In this document: positions 53,049 through 62,191 of the stretch, piece by piece
Layout of the letters: every line of letters begins with the position of its first letter
Numbering within the stretch: the stretch's first letter is position 1
NCBI GenBank assembly: GCA_023386645.1
Contig: JAEWJI010000037.1
Span: forward strand, 48,715 to 112,714
Length of the DNA stretch: 64,000 nucleotides
From: Pseudomonadota bacterium
Lineage (GTDB): Bacteria; Pseudomonadota; Alphaproteobacteria; Caulobacterales; Caulobacteraceae
Direction: 5' to 3'
Position numbers and translations under genes: made by a program
The notes under the pieces: model-generated
The model's database searches: none
What the model was told of the DNA's origin: nothing
What the model saw: the letters and a program-made list of their open reading frames with translations, nothing else

Positions 53049-54215
53049 TCAATCCACGTTCAGTGTGCTCGTGACCGAGACGTCGTAGATGACGCGGGTG
53101 ATGCTCTGCACGAACTCGAAGAACTTCCGCGCCTCCGCGTATCCAGCGCGCGGCACATAGACAATGTCCTCGGGCTGGATGGCGAAGTTGCCGGCGACGA
53201 AGAAGCCCGAAGCCTCGGCCAGGTTCAGCCGGTAGACGACCGGGACCCCGCGCGGGGTCGGCGGCTGGGTCAGGCCCAGGGCGGCGGCCACTTCGGGCCG
53301 CTCGAAGCGGAAGACCAGGACCGAACGGGCGTCGGCGGTGGTGTCGTCCAGGCCGCCGACGGTCGAGACCGCGGCCGCCAGGGTGACTTCGCCCGGAGGC
53401 ATGTCGGTGCGCGCCACCGCGCCCAGGGCGCCGAAGGTCGAGTAGCGGCGGGGCTTGTAGACGACATTGACCTGATCGCCGCGCGCCAGGCGGACGTTCT
53501 CGCCGAAGGCGCCGGTCACCTGCGACAGGGGGGCGGAGAAGGTCCGGTCGCCCCGCTGGATGACCACCTCGACGTCCTGGACAGGGCGGGAGGCGCCGCC
53601 GGCCGCGGCGATGACGTCGAGCACCCGGTCGGCGTTGATGGTCAGGGGCACCCGGCCGGCGGTCTTCACCTCGCCCAGCACGACCACGGAGTTGTAGGCG
53701 TTGCCGGTGACGCCGACGATGACCTGGGGGTTGCCCACCCGCCCCTGGAGTGCACGCCGGATGGCGCCGGCGGCTTCGGTGGGGTTGAGCCCCGCGACCC
53801 GCACCTGACCCGCGAAGGGCACCAGGATGGAGCCGTTGCGGTCGACCACGATGCCGCCCAGGGTTTCGTTGGCGCCCTGGACCCCACCGGCCAGGCTGCG
53901 CCCGCCGAACAGGGCGCCGGAGGGTTCGTAGATGGTGACCGACAGGGTGTCGCCCTCGCCGATCAGGTCCGTGGCCGCGGCGTCGCCGGCGACCGCGAGA
54001 CCGGTCAGGCGCGCGGCCGGGACCGCCTTGATCCGCTCGCTGGCGGCGTAGTCGAGTTCGACGATGGCGTAGCCGCCCAGCGAGTCCATGCCATCGGCGC
54101 CGCGCGTCACGGCCCGGCCGGACGGCCCGTCGCGGGGCAGGCTGGAGCAGCCGGCGAGAGCCGCCACGATCATGAGCGAGAGCAGGGCGCGAAGGCGAGG
54201 TCCGGCGGTGATCAT
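53049..54215 (-). CDS. Wza-type polysaccharide export lipoprotein
   Basis: A 388-residue outer-membrane export protein. A lipobox LAGC (Cys23) follows the signal. The Poly_export domain contains LIGEGDTLSVTIYEPSG and GSILVPFAGQVRVAGLNPTEAAGAIRRAL. SLBB-like domains follow: SVVVLGEVKTAGRVPLTINADRVLDVIAAAGG, then APLSQVTGAFGENVRLARGDQVNVV and GNFAIQPEDIVYVPRAG. The C-terminal helix expected to cross the outer membrane (ARKFFEFVQSITRVIYDVSVTST) is present. No co-polymerase (Wzc) or flippase gene is adjacent. It probably serves an exopolysaccharide or capsule-like glycan. Confidence 0.9.
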   Translation of the reverse strand: MITAGPRLRALLSLMIVAALAGCSSLPRDGPSGRAVTRGADGMDSLGGYAIVELDYAASERIKAVPAARLTGLAVAGDAAATDLIGEGDTLSVTIYEPSGALFGGRSLAGGVQGANETLGGIVVDRNGSILVPFAGQVRVAGLNPTEAAGAIRRALQGRVGNPQVIVGVTGNAYNSVVVLGEVKTAGRVPLTINADRVLDVIAAAGGASRPVQDVEVVIQRGDRTFSAPLSQVTGAFGENVRLARGDQVNVVYKPRRYSTFGALGAVARTDMPPGEVTLAAAVSTVGGLDDTTADARSVLVFRFERPEVAAALGLTQPPTPRGVPVVYRLNLAEASGFFVAGNFAIQPEDIVYVPRAGYAEARKFFEFVQSITRVIYDVSVTSTLNVD

Positions 54216-54279
54216 ATGCTGTGCTTACCGGCCTTTCGGCTCGCGTGCCAGTGGTCCGCCGACGCCGCGCGCGAGGCCG

Positions 54280-55527
54280 CTAGCCGGGCAGGCCGGTGCG
54301 GCGCGCCACCTGCGAGAAGTGGTCGGCCCAGGTCGGGGCGCTGTAGGGCGGCGTCGACGGCTTGCCAAGGGTCGCCGTCTCCAGCGCAGCGAGCCACCCC
54401 AGGCCGTCCAGCGGATCGATCAACTGGGCCTGGGACACCAGCTCCCGGTGGGCCGGAATGTCCGAGGCGATCAGGGGGACGCCAAGCGCCATCGCCTCGA
54501 CGGCCGGCAGGTCGAAGCCCTCGACCGACGACGGGGCCAGCACGGCCTGGGCGCCCGACATGAGCCGCGCCAGCGCCTCGTCCGGCAGGTGGGCGGCCTG
54601 GTGGACGATGCCCTTCAGGGCCGGCGACCGCTGGAGGTGATCCAGCACCGCCTCGTTCTCCCAGCCATAGCGGCCGATGAGCACCAGCTGGGGCGTCCGC
54701 TCGCCCATCGTCTCCTGCAGACGGCGCCAGAGGGTCAGCAGGAAGGCCAGGTTCTTGCGCGCCTCGATGGTCCCGACATGGATAAAGTAGGGGCGGGGCG
54801 TCGGCGGTTGGTCCTGACGGACGAACAGCGGCTCGAGGCCCAGGTGGACCGCGTCCACGGGCGGGGCCGTCAGGCCTTCGCGCACGGCGAACAGCGCCAG
54901 TTCATGGCCCGTGTAGCTGGAATTGACGATGATCCGGGAGGCGTAACGCAGGGCGTTGAGAACCCGGTCGCGGTGGCGTGGGCCGTCACCGGGGCGGCAG
55001 AATTCCGGATGGGTGACCGGGATCAGGTCATGCAGCAGGACGATCGGCTCAACGCCCTGCTGGACGAGGCTGTCCAGAACGCCTCCGGTGTGGAGGCCGG
55101 TGTGGCCGACGTTGAAATAGAGGCGTGCGGCCGGCAGACGCGGCGTTCGGCGCGACCGAAACATCTGCTTCCACAGTCGCTGGCGGTTGTGGGGCTGGGC
55201 GGGCTCGGCCGCCGGCGGCGGGTCCATGACCGACTCGCGGGCCGCCTCGGGGGCGTGGAGGGCGCGGAGCAGCGCCTCGCCGGAGTTTCCGTTCTGCGCT
55301 CCGCCGGTGGACCAGCGGGCCCGAAGCGCGCCCATTTCCCGGGCGAACCAGTCCTGGTCCACGACCATCAACTGGTCCTGCTTGCCGCGCACGGGGATCA
55401 TCTCGACTCCCGGCAGGGCCATCAGCCATTCGGCATAGGCCAGGCACACGCGGTCGACGCCGGTCGGCGCGGCGCGCTCCGTCCGGCTGAGCAGCCGGCT
55501 GGCGTCGAACAGGACGACCTCGCTCAC
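54280..55527 (-). CDS. Glycosyltransferase, GT4/GT1-like
   Basis: A 415-residue cytoplasmic enzyme starting with GTG that overlaps the upstream gene's stop (GTGA). The N-terminal half includes GVDRVCLAYAEWLMALPGVE; the C-terminal nucleotide-sugar domain contains YFIHVGTIEARKNLAFLLTLW, LVLIGRYGWENEAV and SGAQAVLAPSSVEGFDLPAVEAMALGVPLIASDIPAHREL, with the E-x7-E pattern of the GT4 clan. Donor sugar unknown. Part of a block with another glycosyltransferase, the Wza-like protein and KpsF. Confidence 0.88.
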   Translation of the reverse strand: MSEVVLFDASRLLSRTERAAPTGVDRVCLAYAEWLMALPGVEMIPVRGKQDQLMVVDQDWFAREMGALRARWSTGGAQNGNSGEALLRALHAPEAARESVMDPPPAAEPAQPHNRQRLWKQMFRSRRTPRLPAARLYFNVGHTGLHTGGVLDSLVQQGVEPIVLLHDLIPVTHPEFCRPGDGPRHRDRVLNALRYASRIIVNSSYTGHELALFAVREGLTAPPVDAVHLGLEPLFVRQDQPPTPRPYFIHVGTIEARKNLAFLLTLWRRLQETMGERTPQLVLIGRYGWENEAVLDHLQRSPALKGIVHQAAHLPDEALARLMSGAQAVLAPSSVEGFDLPAVEAMALGVPLIASDIPAHRELVSQAQLIDPLDGLGWLAALETATLGKPSTPPYSAPTWADHFSQVARRTGLPG

Positions 55528-56828
55528 CGGACGCCGACCTTGGCGTAGAGCTCGCGCAATCGGGATTGGTAGGCCTCCGGCGTGAATTTCGCCGCCTGAA
55601 TGCGACCCCGGCGCACCAGGTCGTCGCGCAGGGCCTCGTCGGCGTCGAGCGCCTGGATGCCCCGGCTCATGGCCTGGACGTCATACGGGTCGACGCTGAT
55701 CGTCGCGTCGCCCGACACCTCCGGCAGGGAGCCGGCCGTCGAGGTCAGGACCGCCGTGTCCAGGGCCATCGCCTCCAGCACAGGCAGGCCGAAGCCTTCA
55801 TACAGCGAGGGGAACAGCACCGCCTTGGCGCCGCGGATCAGGCTGATGAGGTGGGAGAAGCTGGCGTATTCGAACCGCCGGATGCGCTTGCCGACCGGCA
55901 GGTCCAGCGCCTCGACCTGATCGAGCATCGCCGTCTCGCCGGCGTCCAGCCAGGCCCGGCCCCCGACGATCGCCAGGGGCGTCTTCACGTCCGAGGCCAG
56001 ATAGGCCTCGACGATCCGGCCCAGGTTCTTCTTCGGCTCGATGGCGCCGAAATGCAGGAAGTAGTCCTTCCAGCCCAGGCCGAAGGCGGTCTCGAGTTCG
56101 CGCTGCACCTCGTCCTGCGGCCGCGTGACCAGATGGGGCGGCAGTTCGACCGCCTGATAGGTGTTGGTGACCCGATCCTCCGGCACGTCCAGCATCTGAA
56201 TGACGTCGCGGCGGGTGGTCTCCGAGACCACGGCGATATGGTCGGTATGCCGGGCGATCTGGCGACATACGGTCAGGAAGGCCGCCTTGTCGTCCACCGT
56301 CGTGTGCGGCAACCGCAGCGGGATCAGGTCGTGGAAGGTGTGGATGTTGGCCACACCCTTCGCGTGCATGGGCAGGACGGCGGTCCAGTGCATCACGTCG
56401 GGCGCCGGCGCCGAGGCCGTGTCGAACCGCACCGGAGTTGCGCCGCCGTACTTGCGGTAGCCGCGCAGGGCGTAGTGGAACAGGTCCTGGGCCGCCCAGA
56501 AGCGGTCGGCGGCCGGGGGCCGGCCGCCGTCCTGGGGCCAGGCGATCTCGGTCGCCGGGGCCACGGCCCTGGCGGTTCGGCCGTAACGGCTCAGCGCCGT
56601 GCGCAGGAAGCGCTCCGACTTGTGGACCTTGAACGGCTTTCCTGACGGCATCGTCACGGCCACGGCGTTCAGCAGCGGGTCGCTCCCGATCCGGGCGGGG
56701 GGTCCGTAGAGGACCTGGGTGTCGAGCCCGATCGCGCGGGCGTTGACCAGCAGGTTACGGCCGTAGGTGGCGATCCCCGAACCTCTCGGCAGGGAGATGT
56801 TGAAGCCGTCGATGCAGACCGAACTCAT
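55524..56828 (-). CDS. Glycosyltransferase, GT4 family
   Basis: A 434-residue enzyme. ATG 56828 begins MSSVCIDGFNISLPRGSGIATYGRNLL. HTFHDLIPLRLPH is an N-terminal GT4 signature; the C-terminal domain contains YFLHFGAIEPKKNLGRIVEAYL, PLAIVGGRAWLDAGE and AKAVLFPSLYEGFGLPVLEAMALDTAVLTSTAGSLPEV with the EGFGLPVLE donor-binding motif. It resembles mannosyl- or rhamnosyltransferases of surface glycans, without specificity being clear. Tightly coupled to the next gene by a 4-bp overlap. Confidence 0.9.
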   Translation of the reverse strand: MSSVCIDGFNISLPRGSGIATYGRNLLVNARAIGLDTQVLYGPPARIGSDPLLNAVAVTMPSGKPFKVHKSERFLRTALSRYGRTARAVAPATEIAWPQDGGRPPAADRFWAAQDLFHYALRGYRKYGGATPVRFDTASAPAPDVMHWTAVLPMHAKGVANIHTFHDLIPLRLPHTTVDDKAAFLTVCRQIARHTDHIAVVSETTRRDVIQMLDVPEDRVTNTYQAVELPPHLVTRPQDEVQRELETAFGLGWKDYFLHFGAIEPKKNLGRIVEAYLASDVKTPLAIVGGRAWLDAGETAMLDQVEALDLPVGKRIRRFEYASFSHLISLIRGAKAVLFPSLYEGFGLPVLEAMALDTAVLTSTAGSLPEVSGDATISVDPYDVQAMSRGIQALDADEALRDDLVRRGRIQAAKFTPEAYQSRLRELYAKVGVR

Positions 56829-56947
56829 GCGGACAACCGGGCCCCATGCGCCGGCGCGTCGCGTCGACTTGGCTTGAAGGCCCACGGAGCGGGGCTTGGG
56901 GCTGCGTATCGCGAGCCGGACCGGCGGGTCAACTTGGACACCGGCGG

Positions 56948-57952
56948 TCAGGAGACGTAGCCGGCCTGCATCAGCTCGGCGATGTGCACGATGGCGACCG
57001 GCCGGTTGTCCTCGACGACGAACAGATTGGCGATCTTGTTGGCGGCCAGGAGGTCGACCACGTCGCTCATCCGCTGGTCCGGCTCCACGGTCTTGGGGTG
57101 AGCGTTCATGATGTCGGACGCCTTCAGCCCGTCGATCCCCTGTTCGAAGGCGCGGCGCAGGTCCCCGTCGGTGATCATTCCGGCCAGCCGCCCCTCGTCG
57201 TCCAGGACCGCGACCGCGCCCTTGCGGCCGGCGGTGATGGCCGCGACGACCTCGGCGAAGGGGGTGTCCTGGGCCACGCTGGCGGGCGGGGCGTAGTTGT
57301 CGCCCATCCACTCGCGCACGCTCTGCAGGCTCATCCCGAGCGCTCCGCCGGGGTGGTGTAGGCCGAAATCCTGGGCCGAGAAGCCCCGCCGGTCCATCAG
57401 CACCATGGCCAGGGCGTCGCCGAGCGCCAGGGTCATCAGGGTCGAGGTGGTGGGGGCCAGACCGTTCGGGCAGGCCTCGGCCACCGACGGCATCAGCAGG
57501 GTCACGGCCGAATGCCGGCCCAGGAAGCTCGAGGCCCGCTGGGTCATGCCGATCACCGGAATGCCGTTGCGCTGGCAGAACAGCAGGGGATCGCGCAGCT
57601 CGCGGCTCTCGCCCGAGTTGGAGATGGCCAGGAGGGTGGTGTCGGACCGCAGCATCCCCAGGTCGCCGTGGCTCATCTCGGCGGGGTGGACGAAGAAGGC
57701 GTTGGTGCCGGTGGAGGCCAGGGTGGCGGCGATCTTGCCGCCGATGTGACCCGACTTGCCCATGCCGGTCACCACCAGATAGCCCGGCCGGCTCATGATG
57801 ATGTCGCAGGCCCGCGCCAGGGCCACGTCGACCGACCGTTCCAGAGCCGTCAGCGCCTCGATGTTCAGACGCAGCACCTCCCGCGCGCGTTCGGTCATGG
57901 CCGCGACCTGATCAGGCGAGGAGGGGGCGACGGAGGCGGTGTCGAAACGCAT
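56948..57952 (-). CDS. kpsF: KpsF/GutQ-type arabinose-5-phosphate isomerase
   Basis: A 334-residue enzyme that converts ribulose-5-phosphate to arabinose-5-phosphate, the precursor of KDO. The start at 57952 gives MRFDTASVAPSS. The SIS domain (about 40-175) has VVTGMGKSGHIGGKIAATLASTGTNAFFVHPAEMSHGDLGM, LAISNSGESRELRDPL and GLAPTTSTLMTLALGDALA. Two CBS domains follow from about 210. It lies 119 bp upstream of the glycosyltransferase genes on the same strand and is divergent from otsB. The linkage suggests the local glycan or LPS contains KDO, an inference. Confidence 0.93.
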   Translation of the reverse strand: MRFDTASVAPSSPDQVAAMTERAREVLRLNIEALTALERSVDVALARACDIIMSRPGYLVVTGMGKSGHIGGKIAATLASTGTNAFFVHPAEMSHGDLGMLRSDTTLLAISNSGESRELRDPLLFCQRNGIPVIGMTQRASSFLGRHSAVTLLMPSVAEACPNGLAPTTSTLMTLALGDALAMVLMDRRGFSAQDFGLHHPGGALGMSLQSVREWMGDNYAPPASVAQDTPFAEVVAAITAGRKGAVAVLDDEGRLAGMITDGDLRRAFEQGIDGLKASDIMNAHPKTVEPDQRMSDVVDLLAANKIANLFVVEDNRPVAIVHIAELMQAGYVS

Positions 57953-58034
57953 TCGGAAGGTCCCTTGGAAGCTTCGGCAGGCTGAATGCGCCACCTCCGC
58001 CGGCTGTGCAATCCGGGCGGGGGCGTCGATCGGG

Positions 58035-58060
58035 GTCAACCTTTGCCGTGCTCGTGCGTT
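58035..58060 (+). promoter_or_regulatory. EcfG-type stress promoter candidate for the trehalose operon
   Basis: GTCAAC at 58035-58040, a 16-bp spacer starting CTTTGCC and a perfect CGTT at 58057-58060, 35 bp before ATG 58096. The spacer start is close to the CTTGGCC of the sites at 1281 and 19599. Trehalose genes are known members of the general stress response in several alphaproteobacteria. Confidence 0.45.
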
Positions 58061-58095
58061 GTAGCCCGCGGGGACGTCGAATTCTGGACTGAAGT

Positions 58096-58878
58096 ATGGT
58101 TTCCGAGACCGGCCTGATGGAGACGCGAGCCTCCATCGCCGCTGATTTGCCGCCGCCGCCGGACAGGCTGGCCAAGCCCGCCCTGTTCCTGGACCTCGAC
58201 GGGGTCCTGGCCGAGATCGCGCCGACTCCTTCGGCCGTGGGCCCGGAGCCCCGGCGAACCCGCGTGCTCCAGGGCCTGGAGCGGCGGCTCGAAGGCCGCC
58301 TGGCGGTAGTCAGCGGCCGCACCATCGCCGAGATCGACCGGATCACGGGCCTGAGGCTTCCGCGCGTGTCGGGCGTGCATGGGCTGGAGCGCCGCAATGG
58401 CGACCTTGCGCTGGACGCGGCCCCGGCCGCCGGGGTCGCCGATGCGCTTTCGGCGTTCGCGGCCTTCGCGGAGGGTCGTCCGGGGCTGATCGTCGAGGAC
58501 AAGCGGCGCTCTGCCGGCCTGCACTATCGCCTGGCGCCGAACGAGGGACCGGCCGTCCAGGCCCTGGCCCAGGATCTCGCCGACCGCCACGGGCTGGAGG
58601 TGCAGCTCGGCCACATGGTCGTGGAGTTGAAGACCCCGGGCGCGGACAAGGGTCGGGCGGTCGCGGCCTTCATGAACGAGCCGCCCTTCATCGGCTCGAC
58701 GCCGGTCATGCTGGGCGACGACCTGACCGACGAGCACGGCTTTCGCGCCGCCGCCGCCCTGGGCGGCTTCGGCGTCCTGGTCGGGCCGATGCGCGAGACG
58801 GCGGCTCGATATCGGCTGCCGGACGTTGAGGCCGTCATGACCTGGCTGGAGACGCTGCGGATCGAGGGGACGCCATGA
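58096..58878 (+). CDS. otsB: Trehalose-6-phosphate phosphatase
   Basis: A 260-residue HAD-type phosphatase, the second step of trehalose synthesis. HAD motif I is LFLDLDGVLAEIAP with nucleophile Asp32 and general acid Asp34; motif II lies in VVSGRTIAEIDRI; motif IV is VMLGDDLTDEHGF. The cap region has the family's VEDKRRSAGLHYRLAP. A second Met at residue 8 is an alternative start. Its stop overlaps the next gene by 4 bp (ATGA). Confidence 0.93.
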   Translation: MVSETGLMETRASIAADLPPPPDRLAKPALFLDLDGVLAEIAPTPSAVGPEPRRTRVLQGLERRLEGRLAVVSGRTIAEIDRITGLRLPRVSGVHGLERRNGDLALDAAPAAGVADALSAFAAFAEGRPGLIVEDKRRSAGLHYRLAPNEGPAVQALAQDLADRHGLEVQLGHMVVELKTPGADKGRAVAAFMNEPPFIGSTPVMLGDDLTDEHGFRAAAALGGFGVLVGPMRETAARYRLPDVEAVMTWLETLRIEGTP

Positions 58879-60683
58879 CCGGATCGTCGCCCGCCCCCCT
58901 GGCGCCGTCGCTGGATCTTGCGCCGATCGGCAACTGCTCGGTCAGCGCCCTGATCGACCGGCGCGGCCGCTTCGTCTGGGCCTGCGCGCCCCGCGTGGAC
59001 GGCGACCCGGTCTTCTCGGCCCTGATGGACGGCGCCGATCCGGACCACGGCTTCTGGGACATCGAGCTGGAAGGGCTCAAGCGCGTCGACCAGGCCTATA
59101 TCCGCAACACGCCGGTGCTGCGCACCATCCTGACCGCCGAGGACGGGGCGGCCGTCGAGATCATCGACTTCTGCCCGCGCCACCTGAAGCACGCGCGGAC
59201 CTATCGGCCGCTGGCCTTCGCGCGGATCGTCCGGCCGATCGAGGGCTCCCCGCGCGTCCGCGTGCGCCTGCGCCCCGCCGCCGACTGGGGCGCGAGGCGG
59301 GCGGAGCGGACCTCCGGCTCCAATCACATCCGCTTCTATTGCACCGACGTGATCCTGCGGCTGACCACCGACTGCCCGGTCACCCATGTGCTGGACGAAC
59401 GGCTGTTTCGCCTGGAGCGGCCCATGGCCTTCTTCCTGGGGCCCGACGAGGGCTACGACCAGGAGGTCGGGCCGGGCGTCCAGGCCGCGCTGGACCGCAC
59501 CATCGCCTACTGGAAGGACTGGGTCCGCACCCTCTACCTGCCGCTGGACTGGCAGGAGGCGGTGATCCGCGCGGCCATCACGCTCAAGCTCTGCGCCTAT
59601 GAGGAGACGGGGGCCATCGTGGCGGCCATGACCACCTCGGTGCCCGAGTTCCCGGAGAGCGGCCGCAACTGGGACTATCGCTACTGCTGGATCCGCGACG
59701 CCTATTACACCGTGCGGGCGCTCAATCGGCTGGGCGCGGTGGACATCCTGGAGAACTACCTCGTCTATCTGAGGAACCTCGTGGACGCCTCGGGCGGCGG
59801 CCATGTCCAGCCGGTCTATGGGGTGGGGCTGGAGGAGGACATCGATGAGCGGATCACCGACACGGTCGCGGGCTATCGCGGCATGAAGCCGGTGCGCGTC
59901 GGCAACCAGGCGCGCGAGCATCTGCAGCACGACGTCTATGGCCAGATCGTCCTGCCCCTGGTGCAGTCCTTCTACGACTGCCGCCTGCTGCGCCCGGGCA
60001 CGATCGAAGACTTCCACGCCCTGGAGAAGGTCGGCGAGCGGGCCTTCGCCATGCACGACCAGGTCGACGCCGGCCTGTGGGAGTTCCGCACCATCGCGCG
60101 GGTCCACACCTATTCCTCGGTGATGTGCTGGGCCGCCTGCGACCGGCTGGCCAAGGCCGCGCTTCGCCTGGGCCTGCGCGATCGCGCCGAGGTCTGGTCC
60201 GGGCGGGCCGCCACCATCCGCCGGAGAATCGAGACCGAGGCCTATCTGCCCGAAGAAGGCCGGTTCGGCGCGAGCTTCGGCGGCAAGGAACTGGACGCCT
60301 CCCTGCTTCAGCTGGTGGACCTGGGCTTCCTGGATCCGGACGACCCGCGCCAGAAGGCCACCTTCCAGGCCATCGAGCGCGATCTGAAGAAGGGGCCCTA
60401 CCTGTTCCGGTATGTGGAGCCGGACGACTTCGGCGAGCCCGAGACCGCCTTCAACTTCTGCACCTTCTGGTTCATCGAGGCTCTGCACCTGAACGGCCGC
60501 ACCGAGGAGGCGCGCGAAATCTTCGAACAGATGCTGGCCCGCAGAACCCACGCGGGCCTGCTCAGCGAGGACATCTCACTGGGGGACAACGAACTATGGG
60601 GCAATTATCCGCAGACCTATTCCCTGGTCGGGATCATCAACTGCGCGGTGCTGCTCAGCCGCTCATGGACGGACGTGCGATGA
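58875..60683 (+). CDS. Glycoside hydrolase family 15 protein (trehalase/glucoamylase-like)
   Basis: A 602-residue protein. The N-terminal beta-rich domain starts LAPIGNCSVSALIDRRGRFVWACAPRVDG. The (alpha/alpha)6 barrel has SGRNWDYRYCWIRDAYYTVRALNRLG, GMKPVRVGNQAREHLQHDVYGQIV and, near the end, LLSEDISLGDNELWGNYPQTYSLVGI, which holds a candidate catalytic Glu. Some GH15 enzymes of this length are trehalases; others are isomaltose or glucan hydrolases. Lying between otsB and otsA, a role in trehalose turnover is the simplest idea. No signal peptide, so cytoplasmic. Confidence 0.9.
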   Translation: MTGSSPAPLAPSLDLAPIGNCSVSALIDRRGRFVWACAPRVDGDPVFSALMDGADPDHGFWDIELEGLKRVDQAYIRNTPVLRTILTAEDGAAVEIIDFCPRHLKHARTYRPLAFARIVRPIEGSPRVRVRLRPAADWGARRAERTSGSNHIRFYCTDVILRLTTDCPVTHVLDERLFRLERPMAFFLGPDEGYDQEVGPGVQAALDRTIAYWKDWVRTLYLPLDWQEAVIRAAITLKLCAYEETGAIVAAMTTSVPEFPESGRNWDYRYCWIRDAYYTVRALNRLGAVDILENYLVYLRNLVDASGGGHVQPVYGVGLEEDIDERITDTVAGYRGMKPVRVGNQAREHLQHDVYGQIVLPLVQSFYDCRLLRPGTIEDFHALEKVGERAFAMHDQVDAGLWEFRTIARVHTYSSVMCWAACDRLAKAALRLGLRDRAEVWSGRAATIRRRIETEAYLPEEGRFGASFGGKELDASLLQLVDLGFLDPDDPRQKATFQAIERDLKKGPYLFRYVEPDDFGEPETAFNFCTFWFIEALHLNGRTEEAREIFEQMLARRTHAGLLSEDISLGDNELWGNYPQTYSLVGIINCAVLLSRSWTDVR

Positions 60684-60750
60684 GCGGCGGCCGTCCGATC
60701 CTCACGGTATCGCGTTTGACCCCGCCGGGTCGCAGCGGCGTTCAACAGGC

Positions 60751-62178
60751 ATGAGCCGCCTCATCGTCGTCTCCAACCGCGTCTCGGCGCCGACCGATCC
60801 CGCCGAAGGATCGGCCGGGGGTCTGGCCATGGCCCTGTCCGCCGCCTTGAGAAAATACAACGGACTCTGGTTCGGCTGGTCGGGCGAGACGACCGAGGTC
60901 TTCACCGGAGAGTTGAAGACCGAGGACCGGGCCGGCGTCACCGTGGCCCTGGTCGACCTGGAGGCCCAGGACGTCGACGAATATTACAACGGCTACGCCA
61001 ACAAGACCCTGTGGCCGCTGTTCCACCATCGCATCGACCTGACCGCTTATGAGCGGTCCTATGGCGAGGGCTACGAACGGGTGAACCGGCGGTTCGCCGA
61101 GGTCCTGGCTCCCCTGATCCAGCCGGACGACGTGCTTTGGATCCACGATTACCACCTGATCCCCATCGCCCGGGATCTGAGGCGGCTGGGGATCGAGAAC
61201 CGGATCGGTTTCTTCCTGCACACCCCGTGGCCGGCGCGGCAGCTGCTGGTGACGCTGCCGCATCACCGGCGGCTGGTGGAATCGCTGTTCGCCTATGATC
61301 TGGTGGGCTTCCACACCCGCGAATGGCTGGACCTGTTCCGCGACTATGTGATCAGCGAGGCGGGCGGCGACATCTCGGGCGACGACGGGCTGGAGGCATT
61401 CGGCCGCCGGCTCCAGTGCGGGGTTTTCCCCATCGGGATCGATGTCGACGGCTTCATGAAGGCGCGGAATTCGGCGATGGGGGTCAGGACCTACGACCGG
61501 ATGGCGGCGTCATCGGCCTTCCGGGCCATGATGGTCGGGGTCGACCGCCTCGACTACTCCAAGGGCCTGGAGCAGCGGCTGCTGGGCTATGAGCAGTTCC
61601 TGCAGGACAATCCCGACAAGCGCGGCGCGGTCCTGCTGGTCCAGGTCACGCCGGTGTCGCGCGACGAGGTGGATGCCTATCAAGACATCCGGGCCCGGCT
61701 CGACGCCCTAGCCGGGCGCGTGAACGGCCAGTTCGCCGACATGGACTGGCAGCCGATTCGCTATCTGAACCGGTCCTATCGCCGCGACCAGCTGGCCGGC
61801 ATCTATCGCGCCGCCCGGATCGGACTGGTCACGCCGTTGCGGGACGGCATGAATCTGGTGGCCAAGGAATATGTCGCCTCGCAGGATCCGGAGGACCCCG
61901 GCGTTCTGATCCTGTCGCGCTTCGCCGGCGCGGCCGAGCAGATGCGCGAGGCCCTGCTGGTCAATCCCTTCAGCCGCGAGGAGTTGTCGGACGCGATCAA
62001 CCGGGCCCTGATGATGCCGCAGGACGAGCGCCGCCGACGCTGGGAGGCGCTGATGAAGGTGGTGCGCGACACCGACGTCTCGATCTGGCGCGACGCCTTC
62101 GTCGGCGCCCTGAAGGCCGTGCCGATCATCGGCGACGGCAGCCAGCCGCCGTTCCACCGCCCGGCCGACGCCGCCTGA
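60751..62178 (+). CDS. otsA: Trehalose-6-phosphate synthase
   Basis: A 475-residue GT20 enzyme that joins glucose from UDP-glucose to glucose-6-phosphate. Motifs: LIVVSNRVSAP and SAGGLAMALSAAL at the N-terminus, WIHDYHLIPIA, FFLHTPWPARQLL, FPIGIDVDGF, MVGVDRLDYSKGLEQRLLGYEQFL and LRDGMNLVAKEYVA near the C-terminus. Full length. It follows the GH15 gene by 67 bp, so it is likely in the same operon. Confidence 0.96.
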   Translation: MSRLIVVSNRVSAPTDPAEGSAGGLAMALSAALRKYNGLWFGWSGETTEVFTGELKTEDRAGVTVALVDLEAQDVDEYYNGYANKTLWPLFHHRIDLTAYERSYGEGYERVNRRFAEVLAPLIQPDDVLWIHDYHLIPIARDLRRLGIENRIGFFLHTPWPARQLLVTLPHHRRLVESLFAYDLVGFHTREWLDLFRDYVISEAGGDISGDDGLEAFGRRLQCGVFPIGIDVDGFMKARNSAMGVRTYDRMAASSAFRAMMVGVDRLDYSKGLEQRLLGYEQFLQDNPDKRGAVLLVQVTPVSRDEVDAYQDIRARLDALAGRVNGQFADMDWQPIRYLNRSYRRDQLAGIYRAARIGLVTPLRDGMNLVAKEYVASQDPEDPGVLILSRFAGAAEQMREALLVNPFSREELSDAINRALMMPQDERRRRWEALMKVVRDTDVSIWRDAFVGALKAVPIIGDGSQPPFHRPADAA

Positions 62179-62191
62179 GGAGGCTGGCCCG

